Origin: Zobellia roscoffensis
GTDB lineage: Bacteria > Bacteroidota > Bacteroidia > Flavobacteriales > Flavobacteriaceae
Reading direction: 5' to 3'
DNA length: 64,000 bases
Assembly (NCBI RefSeq): GCF_015330165.1
Contig: NZ_JADDXT010000002.1
Span: 3,995,646-4,059,645 of the forward strand
The translations under genes and the position numbers were made by a program. Under the pieces are notes generated by a model. It was not told the DNA's origin. It ran no database searches and worked only from the letters and a program-made list of their open reading frames with translations. The number at the start of each line of letters is the position of its first letter. Positions within the stretch are counted from its first letter, which is position 1. Shown piece after piece: positions 17,327 through 26,164 of the stretch.

Positions 17327-19372
17327 TTAAATTGCTTCTTTGTGAGTGTTTAGCGCTTTCTGAAGATACTCGTAAATAGCATATTGAGAACGGACTGGCT
17401 CATACTCTCCTTGGTCTACTGGTTTGTTACTGTCTTCTACATCTTGAACACGGGCCTTTACCGTATCGTTTAACTGAAGTTCTAGAATATCATTTAATTC
17501 ATTGAAAATATCAGAATCTAAAATTGGGGTGAGCACCTCAATTCTTCGGTCCAGGTTCCGTGTCATCCAATCAGCAGAACCAATATACATTTTTTCGTCT
17601 CCATTATTATGAAACAAATAAATACGTCCGTGTTCCAAATACCGATCTACAATACTGGTTATAATAATGGGTGTACCCCCTCGCTCCAATTCCTCAATTG
17701 GCTTAGGGATTAAACAACAAAATCCGCGAACAATAAGACGCACTTGTACACCTGCTTCACTGGCACGGTATAATGCATCTATCATGGTTTGGTCTTCTAA
17801 GCTGTTCATTTTTGCCGTAATCTTAGCAGGAAGACCTGCTTTACTATTTTTAATCTCACTTTCAATAGATTTCAAGAACACGTTTCTAGTGTTAAAAGGA
17901 GAAACAAGTAGGCGTTTTAACTTTGGAATAATCAAACGACGTTTTAAAGTTGAAAACACTTGATACAAATCGTCAGTTATTTGATTTTGAGCTGTAAAGA
18001 GCCCATGGTCACAATAAATTCTTGAAGTCTTTGCATTGAAGTTTCCCGTGCCAATGTACGCGTATTTTTTTATGGAATCATTTTCTATTCGTTCTACTAA
18101 AGCAATCTTAGAATGAACCTTGATATTAGGAACGCTAAAGTAGACCTTGGCGCCATTCTCCTGAAATATTTTCCCCCATTCAATGTTGTTCTTTTCATCA
18201 AAGCGGGCTTTCGCTTCTACAAAAATGGTTACTTTTTTACCATTTTTAAGCGCTAAAAGTAACGCGTCTGTAAGCACGGATGATTTTGCGATACGATATA
18301 ATGAAATTTTAATATGTAACACCTTATCATCTTTTGCTGCAGCAGAAATAAAATGCTCCACCACATCAAAACTTTGATATGGGAAATGCACCAATTGGTC
18401 TTTCTCTTTTATAGATGCGAAAATATCAGTGGTCTGAGATAATACAGGATGTGGTAAAGGCTCCTGAGCTTTATACGTTAAATTGGGATTATCAGTAGGA
18501 TTACTTAAACTGAAAAAATCTGAAAGATTATGATATTGTCCTCCTGGAAAAAGGTCTATTACTCCAATTTCCAATGCCTCTCTAATGATTGTCCTGTATA
18601 CCTCTGGCATTTTCGCATCATAAAGTAGTCGTGTGGGTTGACCGGATTTCCTTTGGTCTAAAGCATCATATATTTGATCTGCCAAAGGTGTATCTCCAAA
18701 ATCATCTTCTAAATAAAGTTCAGCATCCCTTGAGAGTTTTAGTGAAAAGCTAGCTTCAATTGGCACGGGAGGTAAGAGCTTCTCTAAATTTAATTTAACA
18801 ACATCATCTAAAAACATAAAGGAATGACCGTCACCCGGAAGTTGTACGAAACGCTCGTGGATATCTGAAGGTATACCTACAAAGTAGCATGCGCCATTCG
18901 CCTGAGCTACGAAAAAATAGAGTCCGCCATCTTCCAGTTTAGGTTTTTGTTCTGCTTTGGATACACTGCAATCATCCGAAATACTCTTAAAATAAGTGTC
19001 TAAAAACTGCTTTTGTACAGGATTGAGGTCTTCGCCTGTCAAGAAGTGCATATCTTCCTTGGCCAGCTCTTGAAAGATTTCTTCCATGATGCTGCCAAAC
19101 CGCTGTTGTTGTTCATCTACAATACCCAGAATTTTTTTCAAGGTTTTGTTTGAGCGTAAAACCAGTTTCTTTCGAATCGATTTGTCAACGGATTTTAATT
19201 GTCGAAGTTGTGAAACACGCACTTGAAAGAATTCATCAAGATTTGATGAGAAGATAGCTAAGAATTTTAGCCGTTCCAAAAGGGGAGTGGTGGGATTGGC
19301 AGCTTCCAACAGTACTCTTTCATTAAAAGACAACCAATTTACATCACGGTGTTTGTACAATTCTTTATCCAT
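17327..19372 (-). CDS. ppk1: Polyphosphate kinase 1
   Basis: Seen: N-terminal HRDVNWLSFNERVLLEA and LDEFFQVRV, the middle HFPYQSFDVVEHFISAAA segment, catalytic region KVTIFVEAKARFDEKNNIEW with the autophosphorylated His in NIKVHSKIALV, then YIGTGNFNAKTSRIYCD and the late YIGSADWMTRNLDRRIEVLTPI. Length (681 aa) is typical. Function: reversible transfer of ATP gamma-phosphate into polyphosphate chains; stress and phosphate storage. A minus-strand promoter-like element sits directly upstream. No ppx exopolyphosphatase gene is adjacent. Confidence 0.96.
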   Translation of the reverse strand: MDKELYKHRDVNWLSFNERVLLEAANPTTPLLERLKFLAIFSSNLDEFFQVRVSQLRQLKSVDKSIRKKLVLRSNKTLKKILGIVDEQQQRFGSIMEEIFQELAKEDMHFLTGEDLNPVQKQFLDTYFKSISDDCSVSKAEQKPKLEDGGLYFFVAQANGACYFVGIPSDIHERFVQLPGDGHSFMFLDDVVKLNLEKLLPPVPIEASFSLKLSRDAELYLEDDFGDTPLADQIYDALDQRKSGQPTRLLYDAKMPEVYRTIIREALEIGVIDLFPGGQYHNLSDFFSLSNPTDNPNLTYKAQEPLPHPVLSQTTDIFASIKEKDQLVHFPYQSFDVVEHFISAAAKDDKVLHIKISLYRIAKSSVLTDALLLALKNGKKVTIFVEAKARFDEKNNIEWGKIFQENGAKVYFSVPNIKVHSKIALVERIENDSIKKYAYIGTGNFNAKTSRIYCDHGLFTAQNQITDDLYQVFSTLKRRLIIPKLKRLLVSPFNTRNVFLKSIESEIKNSKAGLPAKITAKMNSLEDQTMIDALYRASEAGVQVRLIVRGFCCLIPKPIEELERGGTPIIITSIVDRYLEHGRIYLFHNNGDEKMYIGSADWMTRNLDRRIEVLTPILDSDIFNELNDILELQLNDTVKARVQDVEDSNKPVDQGEYEPVRSQYAIYEYLQKALNTHKEAI

Positions 19373-19378
19373 AGCTCA

Positions 19379-19386
19379 CAAAAATA
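19379..19386 (-). promoter_or_regulatory. Candidate -7 element (TATTTTTG) of ppk1
   Basis: Exact TAnnTTTG match on the minus strand ending 7 nt before the ATG. If used, the transcript would be nearly leaderless, so a more distant promoter is also possible. Confidence 0.3.
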
Positions 19387-19428
19387 ACCAATCGCATACA
19401 GTTGAACCTAAAATTAGTGTTAACTGAT

Positions 19429-20301
19429 TTATGTAGTTGTAAGCTTTTCTAAGGTATATTGAATCAGTTCTTCAACGGACTCGGTAGGATTTGCACTAAA
19501 CTCTCCGTTGGCTCTATTTGCTAAAATACAATTCATGGAAACCGCACGATGTCCTAACAATTTTGAAAGCCCATAAATACCCGAAGTCTCCATTTCTAGG
19601 TTGGTTATCTTCACATCATTATAAGCAAAAGAGGCTAATTTCTCTTGAAGGTCAGCGTCACTAAGATTTAATCTCAAAACCCTACTTTGTGGGCCGTAAA
19701 AGCCTATATTGGTAACTGTTGTGCCTAATCGTATACGATTAGACAATAGCTTTTTACCTAGATTTTCATCATATTTTACAACATACGGCACTGATTTGTT
19801 GGGAGACCAATTCATATGATTGACAAAAGCATCCGAAACATCAGATTCTTGGATGGCATCACTTTCGTAAAAGTGTAAAAGACCATCAAAACCCATGGCG
19901 TATTCGCTCATCAAAAAGGAGTCGATTGGAATATCCGACCTGACAGATCCGGAAGTGCCAATTCTTACGATATCCAATACGGTCTTATTCGGTTTTACCG
20001 TTCTGGTGTCAAAATCAATATTGACCAATGCATCCAACTCGTTAAAAACGATGTCGATATTATCTGTCCCGATTCCTGTAGAAACCACCGAAATTCGTTT
20101 TCCGTTGAGTGTACCTGTATGGGTATAAAATTCTCGTTTCCCTTTTTTTACTTCTATGGAGTCAAAGAACTTGGAAACCGTTGAAACACGGTCAGGGTCG
20201 CCAACCGTAATAATAGTTTCCGCAATATCTTCGGGTAATAAGTTTAAATGATAAATGCTCTTGTCGGCATTTAAGATAAGCTCAGAGGCGCTTAATTGCA
20301 T
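19429..20301 (-). CDS. Uridine-phosphorylase-type nucleoside phosphorylase
   Basis: Seen: NP-I family motifs GDPDRV (phosphate binding), SVVSTGIGTDNIDIVFNEL, RIGTSGSV and NLEMETSGIYGLSKLLGHRA, where the Glu-Met-Glu triplet contacts the ribose. Length 290 aa. Function: phosphorolysis of a nucleoside to base plus ribose-1-phosphate in pyrimidine or purine salvage, cytoplasmic. Base specificity is not certain; the sequence is closest in pattern to uridine phosphorylases. It is 4 nt downstream of the DUF1835 gene and probably co-transcribed. Confidence 0.9.
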   Translation of the reverse strand: MQLSASELILNADKSIYHLNLLPEDIAETIITVGDPDRVSTVSKFFDSIEVKKGKREFYTHTGTLNGKRISVVSTGIGTDNIDIVFNELDALVNIDFDTRTVKPNKTVLDIVRIGTSGSVRSDIPIDSFLMSEYAMGFDGLLHFYESDAIQESDVSDAFVNHMNWSPNKSVPYVVKYDENLGKKLLSNRIRLGTTVTNIGFYGPQSRVLRLNLSDADLQEKLASFAYNDVKITNLEMETSGIYGLSKLLGHRAVSMNCILANRANGEFSANPTESVEELIQYTLEKLTTT

Positions 20302-20305
20302 GCAG

Positions 20306-21238
20306 TTACAGCTTTAGAATTCTGTTAGCTTCGGTATTGTAAAGAAAATTATACTTTAACGCGCCACCAAGGTATACGTCGTTATCTTGAATACAGGAAT
20401 AGTAGCTTGTTTTGTTTTCCAATATTTCTTTTCCTTTTTTGGTAAGTCTTACTGGGTTAAAAGAAGAGAATAAAGGTTTTAGTCTTCCTAAGGCCCGATC
20501 GTATTGCGTATCTGCAAATCCTAATAAACCTTGATTCTGAAGAATTTCAGTAACAAAAGCTCCTTTAGAAGTGGGTTTTTTATCTATTGCAAGTCTTAAG
20601 ATGTCATTTTCCATTTGATTGAGTCCATTCTTTATACTTGGAAAACGGTGTAAATGCGTACGAACTGCTTCGCCTAAGTAGTTGAATTGGAATTCACCAA
20701 AATCAGACAAATTCTCTAAACGTATGGGATTGTCACTGCAATATAGTTGCCAAACATAATCCGCATACTCAATATCATCCTGTGTCAGTTCTACTTTCTT
20801 TTTATATAATTCCTGCAGCTGGTCATCGTTTAAATCGTTTAGACTGTACATTTTATCTGTACTATCTTCTTTGCCACTACAGACTAAAGAAACTTGAGCG
20901 TATTTACGATTGGTTTTAAGCCAACTGAGCACGGCTATCATGTTTACTTGACAAAAAAGATCGTACTCAAACCAGAGTACGATCTCATCTTGTTGTTTAT
21001 GGTTACAAAGGGATCGGTATTCTTTTAGGGTTTTTTCAATAAACCATGATTTTGATACCTTGTAGTTTTTATTTAAGAATTCAAAGCGAGCTTTCCAAAA
21101 AGATTCGCTTCCCACATTAGTAAGTGTTTTACCTTCACATAGCATCTCACGCCACGTGATAATGTCACCCTTTATTTTTAGTGATTTTAATCTATCCGTA
21201 AAGCTGTCTCCGTTAGTGATGTGCAAAAGGGAACTCAT
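20306..21238 (-). CDS. DUF1835 domain protein
   Basis: Seen: the N-terminal DUF1835 pattern HITNGDSFTDRL ... GDIITWREMLCEGKT, then LWFEYDLFCQVNMIAVLSWL and a C-terminal winged-helix-like part (ILRLAIDKKPTSKGAFVTEIL). Length 310 aa. Family knowledge: DUF1835/DUF3658 proteins are cytoplasmic and uncharacterised; the N-terminal half recalls a nucleotide-binding fold. Tight coupling with the nucleoside phosphorylase (4-nt gap) suggests a link with nucleotide or nucleoside metabolism, which is inference only. Confidence 0.8.
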   Translation of the reverse strand: MSSLLHITNGDSFTDRLKSLKIKGDIITWREMLCEGKTLTNVGSESFWKARFEFLNKNYKVSKSWFIEKTLKEYRSLCNHKQQDEIVLWFEYDLFCQVNMIAVLSWLKTNRKYAQVSLVCSGKEDSTDKMYSLNDLNDDQLQELYKKKVELTQDDIEYADYVWQLYCSDNPIRLENLSDFGEFQFNYLGEAVRTHLHRFPSIKNGLNQMENDILRLAIDKKPTSKGAFVTEILQNQGLLGFADTQYDRALGRLKPLFSSFNPVRLTKKGKEILENKTSYYSCIQDNDVYLGGALKYNFLYNTEANRILKL

Positions 21239-21358
21239 GTAGGGTGTATTATAAGGTTCAAGTGAATAAAAGTACTATTTATTAAAAAAAAAGCAAAAAT
21301 AATTAACAGAATTAAAGATGTCTTCAATAACCCTTGTTAACCCCCTTATTTATTGGGT

Positions 21359-21688
21359 TTATCCTCCAACTCGCTTCACAGCGAAACCTTTTTCTTTCAA
21401 TAAGACCATAATTTTATCTCTATAATCGCCTTGAATTATGATTTGTTCATTTTTAAAAGTACCTCCTACACTTAATTTAGTTTTAAGCTCCTTCGCCAAT
21501 TTTTTAAAATCACTTTCCGCACCGTTATAACCTTCTAATATAGTAATAGGTTTCCCTTTTCTTTTTTCGTACTTGCAGATAATAGGATCGTCCTGTAGCC
21601 AGATATCACTTTTCTCTTCTGCCGGTGTTTCAGTTTCTTCAGGCTCGTGTTCTGGAAAGAGATTTTTTAATTGGTCCTGTAAATCCAT
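21359..21688 (-). CDS. eIF1/SUI1-like translation factor (YciH type)
   Basis: Seen: an acidic N-terminus (residues 1-30) followed by the SUI1 fold: GKPITILEGYNGAESDFKKL, LKTKLSVGGTFKNEQIIIQG, DYRDKIMVLLKEKGFAVKRVGG. Length 109 aa, as in bacterial YciH. Family knowledge: YciH homologues sit near the ribosomal P site and influence start-codon selection or act under stress; the gene is not essential in E. coli. Its stop and start are separated from the upstream oxygenase gene by only 2 nt, so the two are co-transcribed. Confidence 0.92.
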   Translation of the reverse strand: MDLQDQLKNLFPEHEPEETETPAEEKSDIWLQDDPIICKYEKRKGKPITILEGYNGAESDFKKLAKELKTKLSVGGTFKNEQIIIQGDYRDKIMVLLKEKGFAVKRVGG

Positions 21689-21690
21689 TG

Positions 21691-22641
21691 TTATCCTTTT
21701 ATAAGTCCTAGTTCAATCAAACGCTCATGCAAGAATTCGCCTGCTGTAGTATCCTCAAATTGCTTTGGATGGGCATCATCTACACAATTTCCCAAACAAT
21801 TAAGGGGCATTTCACTTATAGGGTGCATAAAGAAAGGGATAGAATAACGTGACGTTCCCCAAAGTTCCTTAGGCGGATTCACTACTTGGTGAATGGTAGA
21901 CTTTAATTTGTTATTGGTAAGTCTAGACAACATATCCCCAACATTTATCATTAACTGATCAGGCCGTGCAATAGCATCTACCCATTCGCCTTCATGGTTT
22001 TTTACTTGAAGTCCACGTCCATGTGCACCCATTAGTAAGGTGATAAGGTTAATGTCGCCATGAGCGGCTGCCCGAACAGCATTTTTAGGTTCAGATGTAA
22101 TAGGAGGGTAGTGAATAGGGCGTAATATAGAATTACCATTTTTTATGTAATCATCAAAATAAGTTTCTTCCAAATTAAGGTGAAGAGCCAGAGCCCGAAG
22201 CACATATTTGGCTGTTTTCTCCAACATCTGGTACGTTTCCTTTCCAACGGCATTGAACTTAGACAGTTCGTCAACCATAACGTTATCTGGATATTCTGCT
22301 TCCAATTTAGGGTTATCTTGCACATACTGTCCAAAATGCCAGAACTCTTTTAAATCGCCTTCTTTTTTACCTTTAGCATGTTCTTTTCCAAAGGAAGTAT
22401 ACCCGCGTTGGCCACCTATTCCTTCTATTTCATAAGAATCTTTTACTTCTTGTGGAAGGTCAAAAAACTTCTTTATTTCATCGTAAAGATTCTTTACTAA
22501 ATCATCTGATAGAAAGTGGCCGCTCAAGGCTACAAAGCCAATATTCTCAAAAGCAGAACCAATTTCTTTTATGAACTTCTCTTTTCTTTCGTTACTATCC
22601 GAAACAAAATCCTGTAAATCTACACTAGGTATTGCACTCAT
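21691..22641 (-). CDS. Isopenicillin-N-synthase-like 2OG-Fe(II) oxygenase
   Basis: Seen: N-terminal DIOX_N pattern (PSVDLQDF, GFVALSGH) and the catalytic double-stranded beta-helix with the HxD...H iron triad: HGDINLITLL (His and Asp) and TIHQVVNPP (His), plus RYSIPFFMHP where Arg binds 2-oxoglutarate. Length 316 aa. Family knowledge: non-haem iron dioxygenases hydroxylating small molecules; the bacterial substrates of this clade are mostly unknown. First gene of a minus-strand run with the SUI1-like factor. Confidence 0.88.
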   Translation of the reverse strand: MSAIPSVDLQDFVSDSNERKEKFIKEIGSAFENIGFVALSGHFLSDDLVKNLYDEIKKFFDLPQEVKDSYEIEGIGGQRGYTSFGKEHAKGKKEGDLKEFWHFGQYVQDNPKLEAEYPDNVMVDELSKFNAVGKETYQMLEKTAKYVLRALALHLNLEETYFDDYIKNGNSILRPIHYPPITSEPKNAVRAAAHGDINLITLLMGAHGRGLQVKNHEGEWVDAIARPDQLMINVGDMLSRLTNNKLKSTIHQVVNPPKELWGTSRYSIPFFMHPISEMPLNCLGNCVDDAHPKQFEDTTAGEFLHERLIELGLIKG

Positions 22642-22663
22642 GACGTTGCTTTATAAATTTTAT

Positions 22664-22671
22664 CAAAGTTA
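22664..22671 (-). promoter_or_regulatory. Candidate -7 element (TAACTTTG) of the oxygenase operon
   Basis: Exact TAnnTTTG match on the minus strand, 23-30 nt upstream of the ATG at 22641. Confidence 0.45.
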
Positions 22672-22720
22672 GTAAAATCTACTCAACTATTATATATAAC
22701 AAAGCAAGCGGGAGATGTGG

Positions 22721-22728
22721 TATTTTTG
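22721..22728 (+). promoter_or_regulatory. Candidate -7 element (TATTTTTG) of the E1 fusion gene
   Basis: Exact TAnnTTTG match, divergent from the element at 22664-22671. It leaves about 40 nt to the ATG at 22771, or 18 nt to the alternative TTG at 22747. Confidence 0.4.
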
Positions 22729-22770
22729 CTACTTTTATCTACCTAATTGGAAACACATCCCCAGAATTTT

Positions 22771-24747
22771 ATGCAAGACGATAAAAAGAATATAGACGAA
22801 GTAGTCTCTCTAAAGCTTTATAAAGACCTTCTACGTCCACGGATGATAGAGGAAAAGATGCTGATTCTTTTGCGACAGGGTAAAATATCTAAATGGTTTA
22901 GTGGTATTGGACAGGAAGCCATTTCAGTAGGGGTGACAAATGCGTTGAATGATGATGAGTATATATTGCCAATGCACAGAAATCTAGCCGTGTTTACCAC
23001 TCGTGGTGTTCCCTTACACCGACTCTTTTCTCAATGGCAAGGTAAAATGAATGGCTTTACAAAAGGGAGGGACCGTAGTTTTCACTTTGGAACGCAAGAG
23101 TACAAAATTATAGGAATGATCAGTCACCTAGGTCCGCAGTTAGGAGTAGCCGATGGTATTGCTTTGGCCGAAAAGCTTCAAAATAGAAATGCGGTTACAG
23201 CTGTTTTTACAGGCGAAGGTGGTACTAGTGAAGGTGATTTTCATGAAGCCTTGAATATTGCATCGGTATGGGATTTACCCGTTATTTTTTGTATTGAAAA
23301 CAATGGTTATGGCCTTTCTACTCCAACAAAAGAGCAATATAACTGTAAAAATCTAGCGGATAGAGGGCTAGGCTACGGAATTGAATCGTATACGATTTAC
23401 GGAAATGATATTATTGGGGTATATACCAAGGTTAAAGAGATTGCGGAAGATTTGCGGGAAAATCCACGCCCGGTTTTAATTGAATTTCAAACCTTTCGCA
23501 TGCGCGGACACGAAGAGGCAAGTGGCACCAAATACGTTCCTGATGAGCTCATGGCAGAATGGGCAGAGAAAGACCCTATTTCTAATTATGAAAAACTCCT
23601 TCTAGAGGCAAAATTACTATCAGAAGAAAAAATTGAAACTCTAAGAACTGAAATTGAAACGGAAATCAACACTAATTTAAAACTAGCCTTTGATGAGGCA
23701 GAAGTTGAATCCAATACGGAACAAGAACTGTTAGATGTATTCGCGTCTTTTGAATATAAAGAAACGAACCCGGGGAGTGTTGTTGAACATATTCGTTTGG
23801 TAGATGCCATTTCAAAAGGCTTAAAGCAGTCCATGGAAAAACACCCTAATTTGGTAATCATGGGACAAGATGTGGCCGATTACGGAGGTGTTTTTAAAAT
23901 TACGGAAGGTTTTATGGATGCTTTTGGAAAAGAGCGGGTACGGAATACCCCAATTTGTGAATCTGGAATTGTTTCCACTGCAATGGGATTATCAATTAAA
24001 GGAATGAAAGCAGTTGTAGAAATGCAATTTGCAGATTTTGTAAGTAGCGGATTCAACCCTGTAGTGAACTATTTAGCTAAATCCCACTATAGGTGGAATG
24101 AGAAAGCAGATGTGGTTATTCGTATGCCTTGTGGTGGCGATGTAGGTGCTGGCCCGTTTCACTCCCAAACCAACGAAGCTTGGTTTACTAAAACTCCAGG
24201 TCTCAAAGTTGTTTATCCGGCCTTTCCGTATGATGCAAAAGGATTATTGGGTACAGCAATTAACGACCCTAATCCGATTCTATTTTTTGAACATAAAGCG
24301 TTGTACCGAAGTGTTTATCAAAATGTCCCCGCAGATTATTATACCCTACCTTTCGGCAAAGCAGCTTTATTGAAGGAAGGGCAGGACATAACTATTGTTT
24401 CTTATGGAGCAGGAGTGCATTGGGCTTTGGACACGTTGGAGAAGCATCCGGATATTTCCGCAGATCTTATTGACCTGCGAACATTAGCCCCTTTGGATAT
24501 TGAATCCGTTTACAAATCTGTAGAAAAAACAGGAAAGCTTATTATTCTTCAAGAAGACAGTATGTTTGGTGGTATTGCCAGTGACATTTCGGCTATGGTC
24601 ATGGAAAATAGGTTTCAGTATTTAGACGGACCTGTTAAACGTGTGGCCAGTATGGAAACACCGATTCCTTTTTCAAAAATACTAGAAAACAATTATTTAC
24701 CAAAAGAGAGGTTTGTTACGGCACTTAAAGAGCTCCTTGCTTATTAG
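22771..24747 (+). CDS. Fused E1 alpha/beta subunit of 2-oxo acid (branched-chain type) dehydrogenase
   Basis: Seen: residues 1-330 are an E1-alpha domain with the thiamine-diphosphate motif GEGGTSEGDFHEALNIASVWDLP...ENN and MRGHEEASGTKYVP. Residues about 340-658 are an E1-beta transketolase-like domain (LVIMGQDVADYGGVFKITEGF, TPICESGIVSTAMGLSIKG, FHSQTNEAWF, LIDLRTLAPLD). Function: decarboxylates branched-chain or related 2-oxo acids and acylates the E2 lipoyl domain. Alpha and beta are normally separate proteins; the fusion is common in Bacteroidota. The frame is open to a TTG at 22747, but ATG 22771 gives the better start. Confidence 0.92.
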   Translation: MQDDKKNIDEVVSLKLYKDLLRPRMIEEKMLILLRQGKISKWFSGIGQEAISVGVTNALNDDEYILPMHRNLAVFTTRGVPLHRLFSQWQGKMNGFTKGRDRSFHFGTQEYKIIGMISHLGPQLGVADGIALAEKLQNRNAVTAVFTGEGGTSEGDFHEALNIASVWDLPVIFCIENNGYGLSTPTKEQYNCKNLADRGLGYGIESYTIYGNDIIGVYTKVKEIAEDLRENPRPVLIEFQTFRMRGHEEASGTKYVPDELMAEWAEKDPISNYEKLLLEAKLLSEEKIETLRTEIETEINTNLKLAFDEAEVESNTEQELLDVFASFEYKETNPGSVVEHIRLVDAISKGLKQSMEKHPNLVIMGQDVADYGGVFKITEGFMDAFGKERVRNTPICESGIVSTAMGLSIKGMKAVVEMQFADFVSSGFNPVVNYLAKSHYRWNEKADVVIRMPCGGDVGAGPFHSQTNEAWFTKTPGLKVVYPAFPYDAKGLLGTAINDPNPILFFEHKALYRSVYQNVPADYYTLPFGKAALLKEGQDITIVSYGAGVHWALDTLEKHPDISADLIDLRTLAPLDIESVYKSVEKTGKLIILQEDSMFGGIASDISAMVMENRFQYLDGPVKRVASMETPIPFSKILENNYLPKERFVTALKELLAY

Positions 24748-24889
24748 TAATTGAGCAAACATCTTATTCTTTCACAGTAGTGTACACTTTAGCAAAACGA
24801 CATCTTTGTGGTATTAATAATTGTTTAACGGTCTATTAGCAACTTTGACGCAAACTAAACCGTATCTATGCAAACTTTAATTCAAAAAT

Positions 24890-25372
24890 ATGATCAAAAA
24901 TAGCATATTGATGCTGACCCTATCACTTGTAGTCACATCATGTTCTCTGTCAAAAAATGTGCGTGAAGAACGCAAAATAATTAATGGTAACTGGATTTTG
25001 GAAAATGTTGGTTACGAAAGCAATGGAGGTTCTTTTAAATCCATGCTTTTTAATGATGCTAATGGCTTTTGTTTTGAAGGGAGTACGTGGTATTTCTTAG
25101 AGAACAACAGTACAGGCAGTTATACCATACCTACCACTAATAGTGTTTGCTCTGGTGGAGCTAGAAATATTAGATGGTCAGTTTTAGAGAATGAAAATGG
25201 TAACAATAAGTTACAATTCAAGTATATAGATGAAAAGAAAAAAGACATTTATGGCAGAACTGGGTATCGCCTAGATATCGTTTCTTTATCAGCATCTCAA
25301 ATGACTTTAAAGTCTGATGTGAATGTGGATGGCAGTCCGGTTTCGGTCGTTTATAAATTTTCAAAACAATAA
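24890..25372 (+). CDS. Lipocalin-like lipoprotein
   Basis: Seen: a lipoprotein signal with TSCS (Cys about residue 18) followed by a lipocalin-like start (INGNWILENVGYES) and beta strands (NKLQFKYIDEKKKD, GYRLDIVSLSASQMTLKSDV). Length 160 aa. Family knowledge: Bacteroidota encode many such DUF-type lipocalin lipoproteins of unknown ligand. It ends 11 nt before the OmpA-family lipoprotein, so the two are almost certainly co-transcribed and may work together at the outer membrane. Confidence 0.78.
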   Translation: MIKNSILMLTLSLVVTSCSLSKNVREERKIINGNWILENVGYESNGGSFKSMLFNDANGFCFEGSTWYFLENNSTGSYTIPTTNSVCSGGARNIRWSVLENENGNNKLQFKYIDEKKKDIYGRTGYRLDIVSLSASQMTLKSDVNVDGSPVSVVYKFSKQ

Positions 25373-25383
25373 AATATAGTCAC

Positions 25384-26079
25384 ATGAAAAAAATAGCTTT
25401 AAAATCAATATACATCGTTATGGCAATGACCATGGTTGTAAGTTGTAAAACGGTACAGAATGCCAATAGCAAACAAAAAGGTGCTGTAATAGGTGCAGGT
25501 AGTGGTGCAGCGATTGGTGGTATTATAGGAAACAATGTTGGAAGCGGTAACAATACGGTATTAGGCGCTATTCTTGGCGCTGCTATTGGTGGTGTGGCTG
25601 GCGGATATATTGGAGATCGTATGGACCGTCAAGCAGAGCGTATTGAAGAAGAAATTCCGGGTGCAGAGGTAAGTCGTGTGGGTGAAGGAATCAATGTTAC
25701 TTTTAATGAGGATGCAGGTGTTTATTTTGATACCAACAAATCTGATGTAAAAGGAACTTCTCAAACTACATTGAATAGTATGGCCCAAATCTTAAAAGAT
25801 TATCCAAAATCTAATGTTTTGGTAGAAGGTCATACGGATAGTGCTGGGCCAGATGATTATAATATGACTTTATCTAAACAAAGAGCTACGTCAGTAACAA
25901 ACTACTTAACTGCTCAAGGTATTGATAAAAGCCGATTAGAAACTAAATGGTACGGTGAGTCTCAGCCTGTAGGCGATAACACTACCACGGAGGGTAAAGC
26001 TAAAAACAGACGAGTAGAATTGGCCATTGTAGCCAGCGAAGCACTTAAACAAGAAGCAAAACAAAAAGTGAAAGGATAA
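25384..26079 (+). CDS. OmpA-family lipoprotein with glycine-zipper segment
   Basis: Seen: lipobox VVSC (Cys about residue 21), a glycine-zipper membrane-interacting segment (GAVIGAGSGAAIGGIIG, LGAILGAAIGGVAGGYIG, about 33-78) and a C-terminal OmpA/MotB domain (about 105-225) with the peptidoglycan-binding pattern VEGHTDSAGPDDYNMTLSKQRA and NRRVELAI. Function: anchors the outer membrane to peptidoglycan; similar to E. coli YiaD. A strong terminator follows. Confidence 0.93.
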   Translation: MKKIALKSIYIVMAMTMVVSCKTVQNANSKQKGAVIGAGSGAAIGGIIGNNVGSGNNTVLGAILGAAIGGVAGGYIGDRMDRQAERIEEEIPGAEVSRVGEGINVTFNEDAGVYFDTNKSDVKGTSQTTLNSMAQILKDYPKSNVLVEGHTDSAGPDDYNMTLSKQRATSVTNYLTAQGIDKSRLETKWYGESQPVGDNTTTEGKAKNRRVELAIVASEALKQEAKQKVKG

Positions 26080-26110
26080 TAATCCTACGTAATCACATAA
26101 TTTTGGAAAA

Positions 26111-26140
26111 ATACCGACAATTTATGTCGGTATTTTTTTT
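26111..26140 (+). terminator. Intrinsic terminator
   Basis: Nine-bp stem ATACCGACA / TGTCGGTAT (26111-26119 and 26125-26133) with a short loop, an A tract before and eight T after. It separates the OmpA unit from the biosynthetic operon. Confidence 0.9.
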
Positions 26141-26164
26141 GGCCAAATTTACTATCTTCCGCTA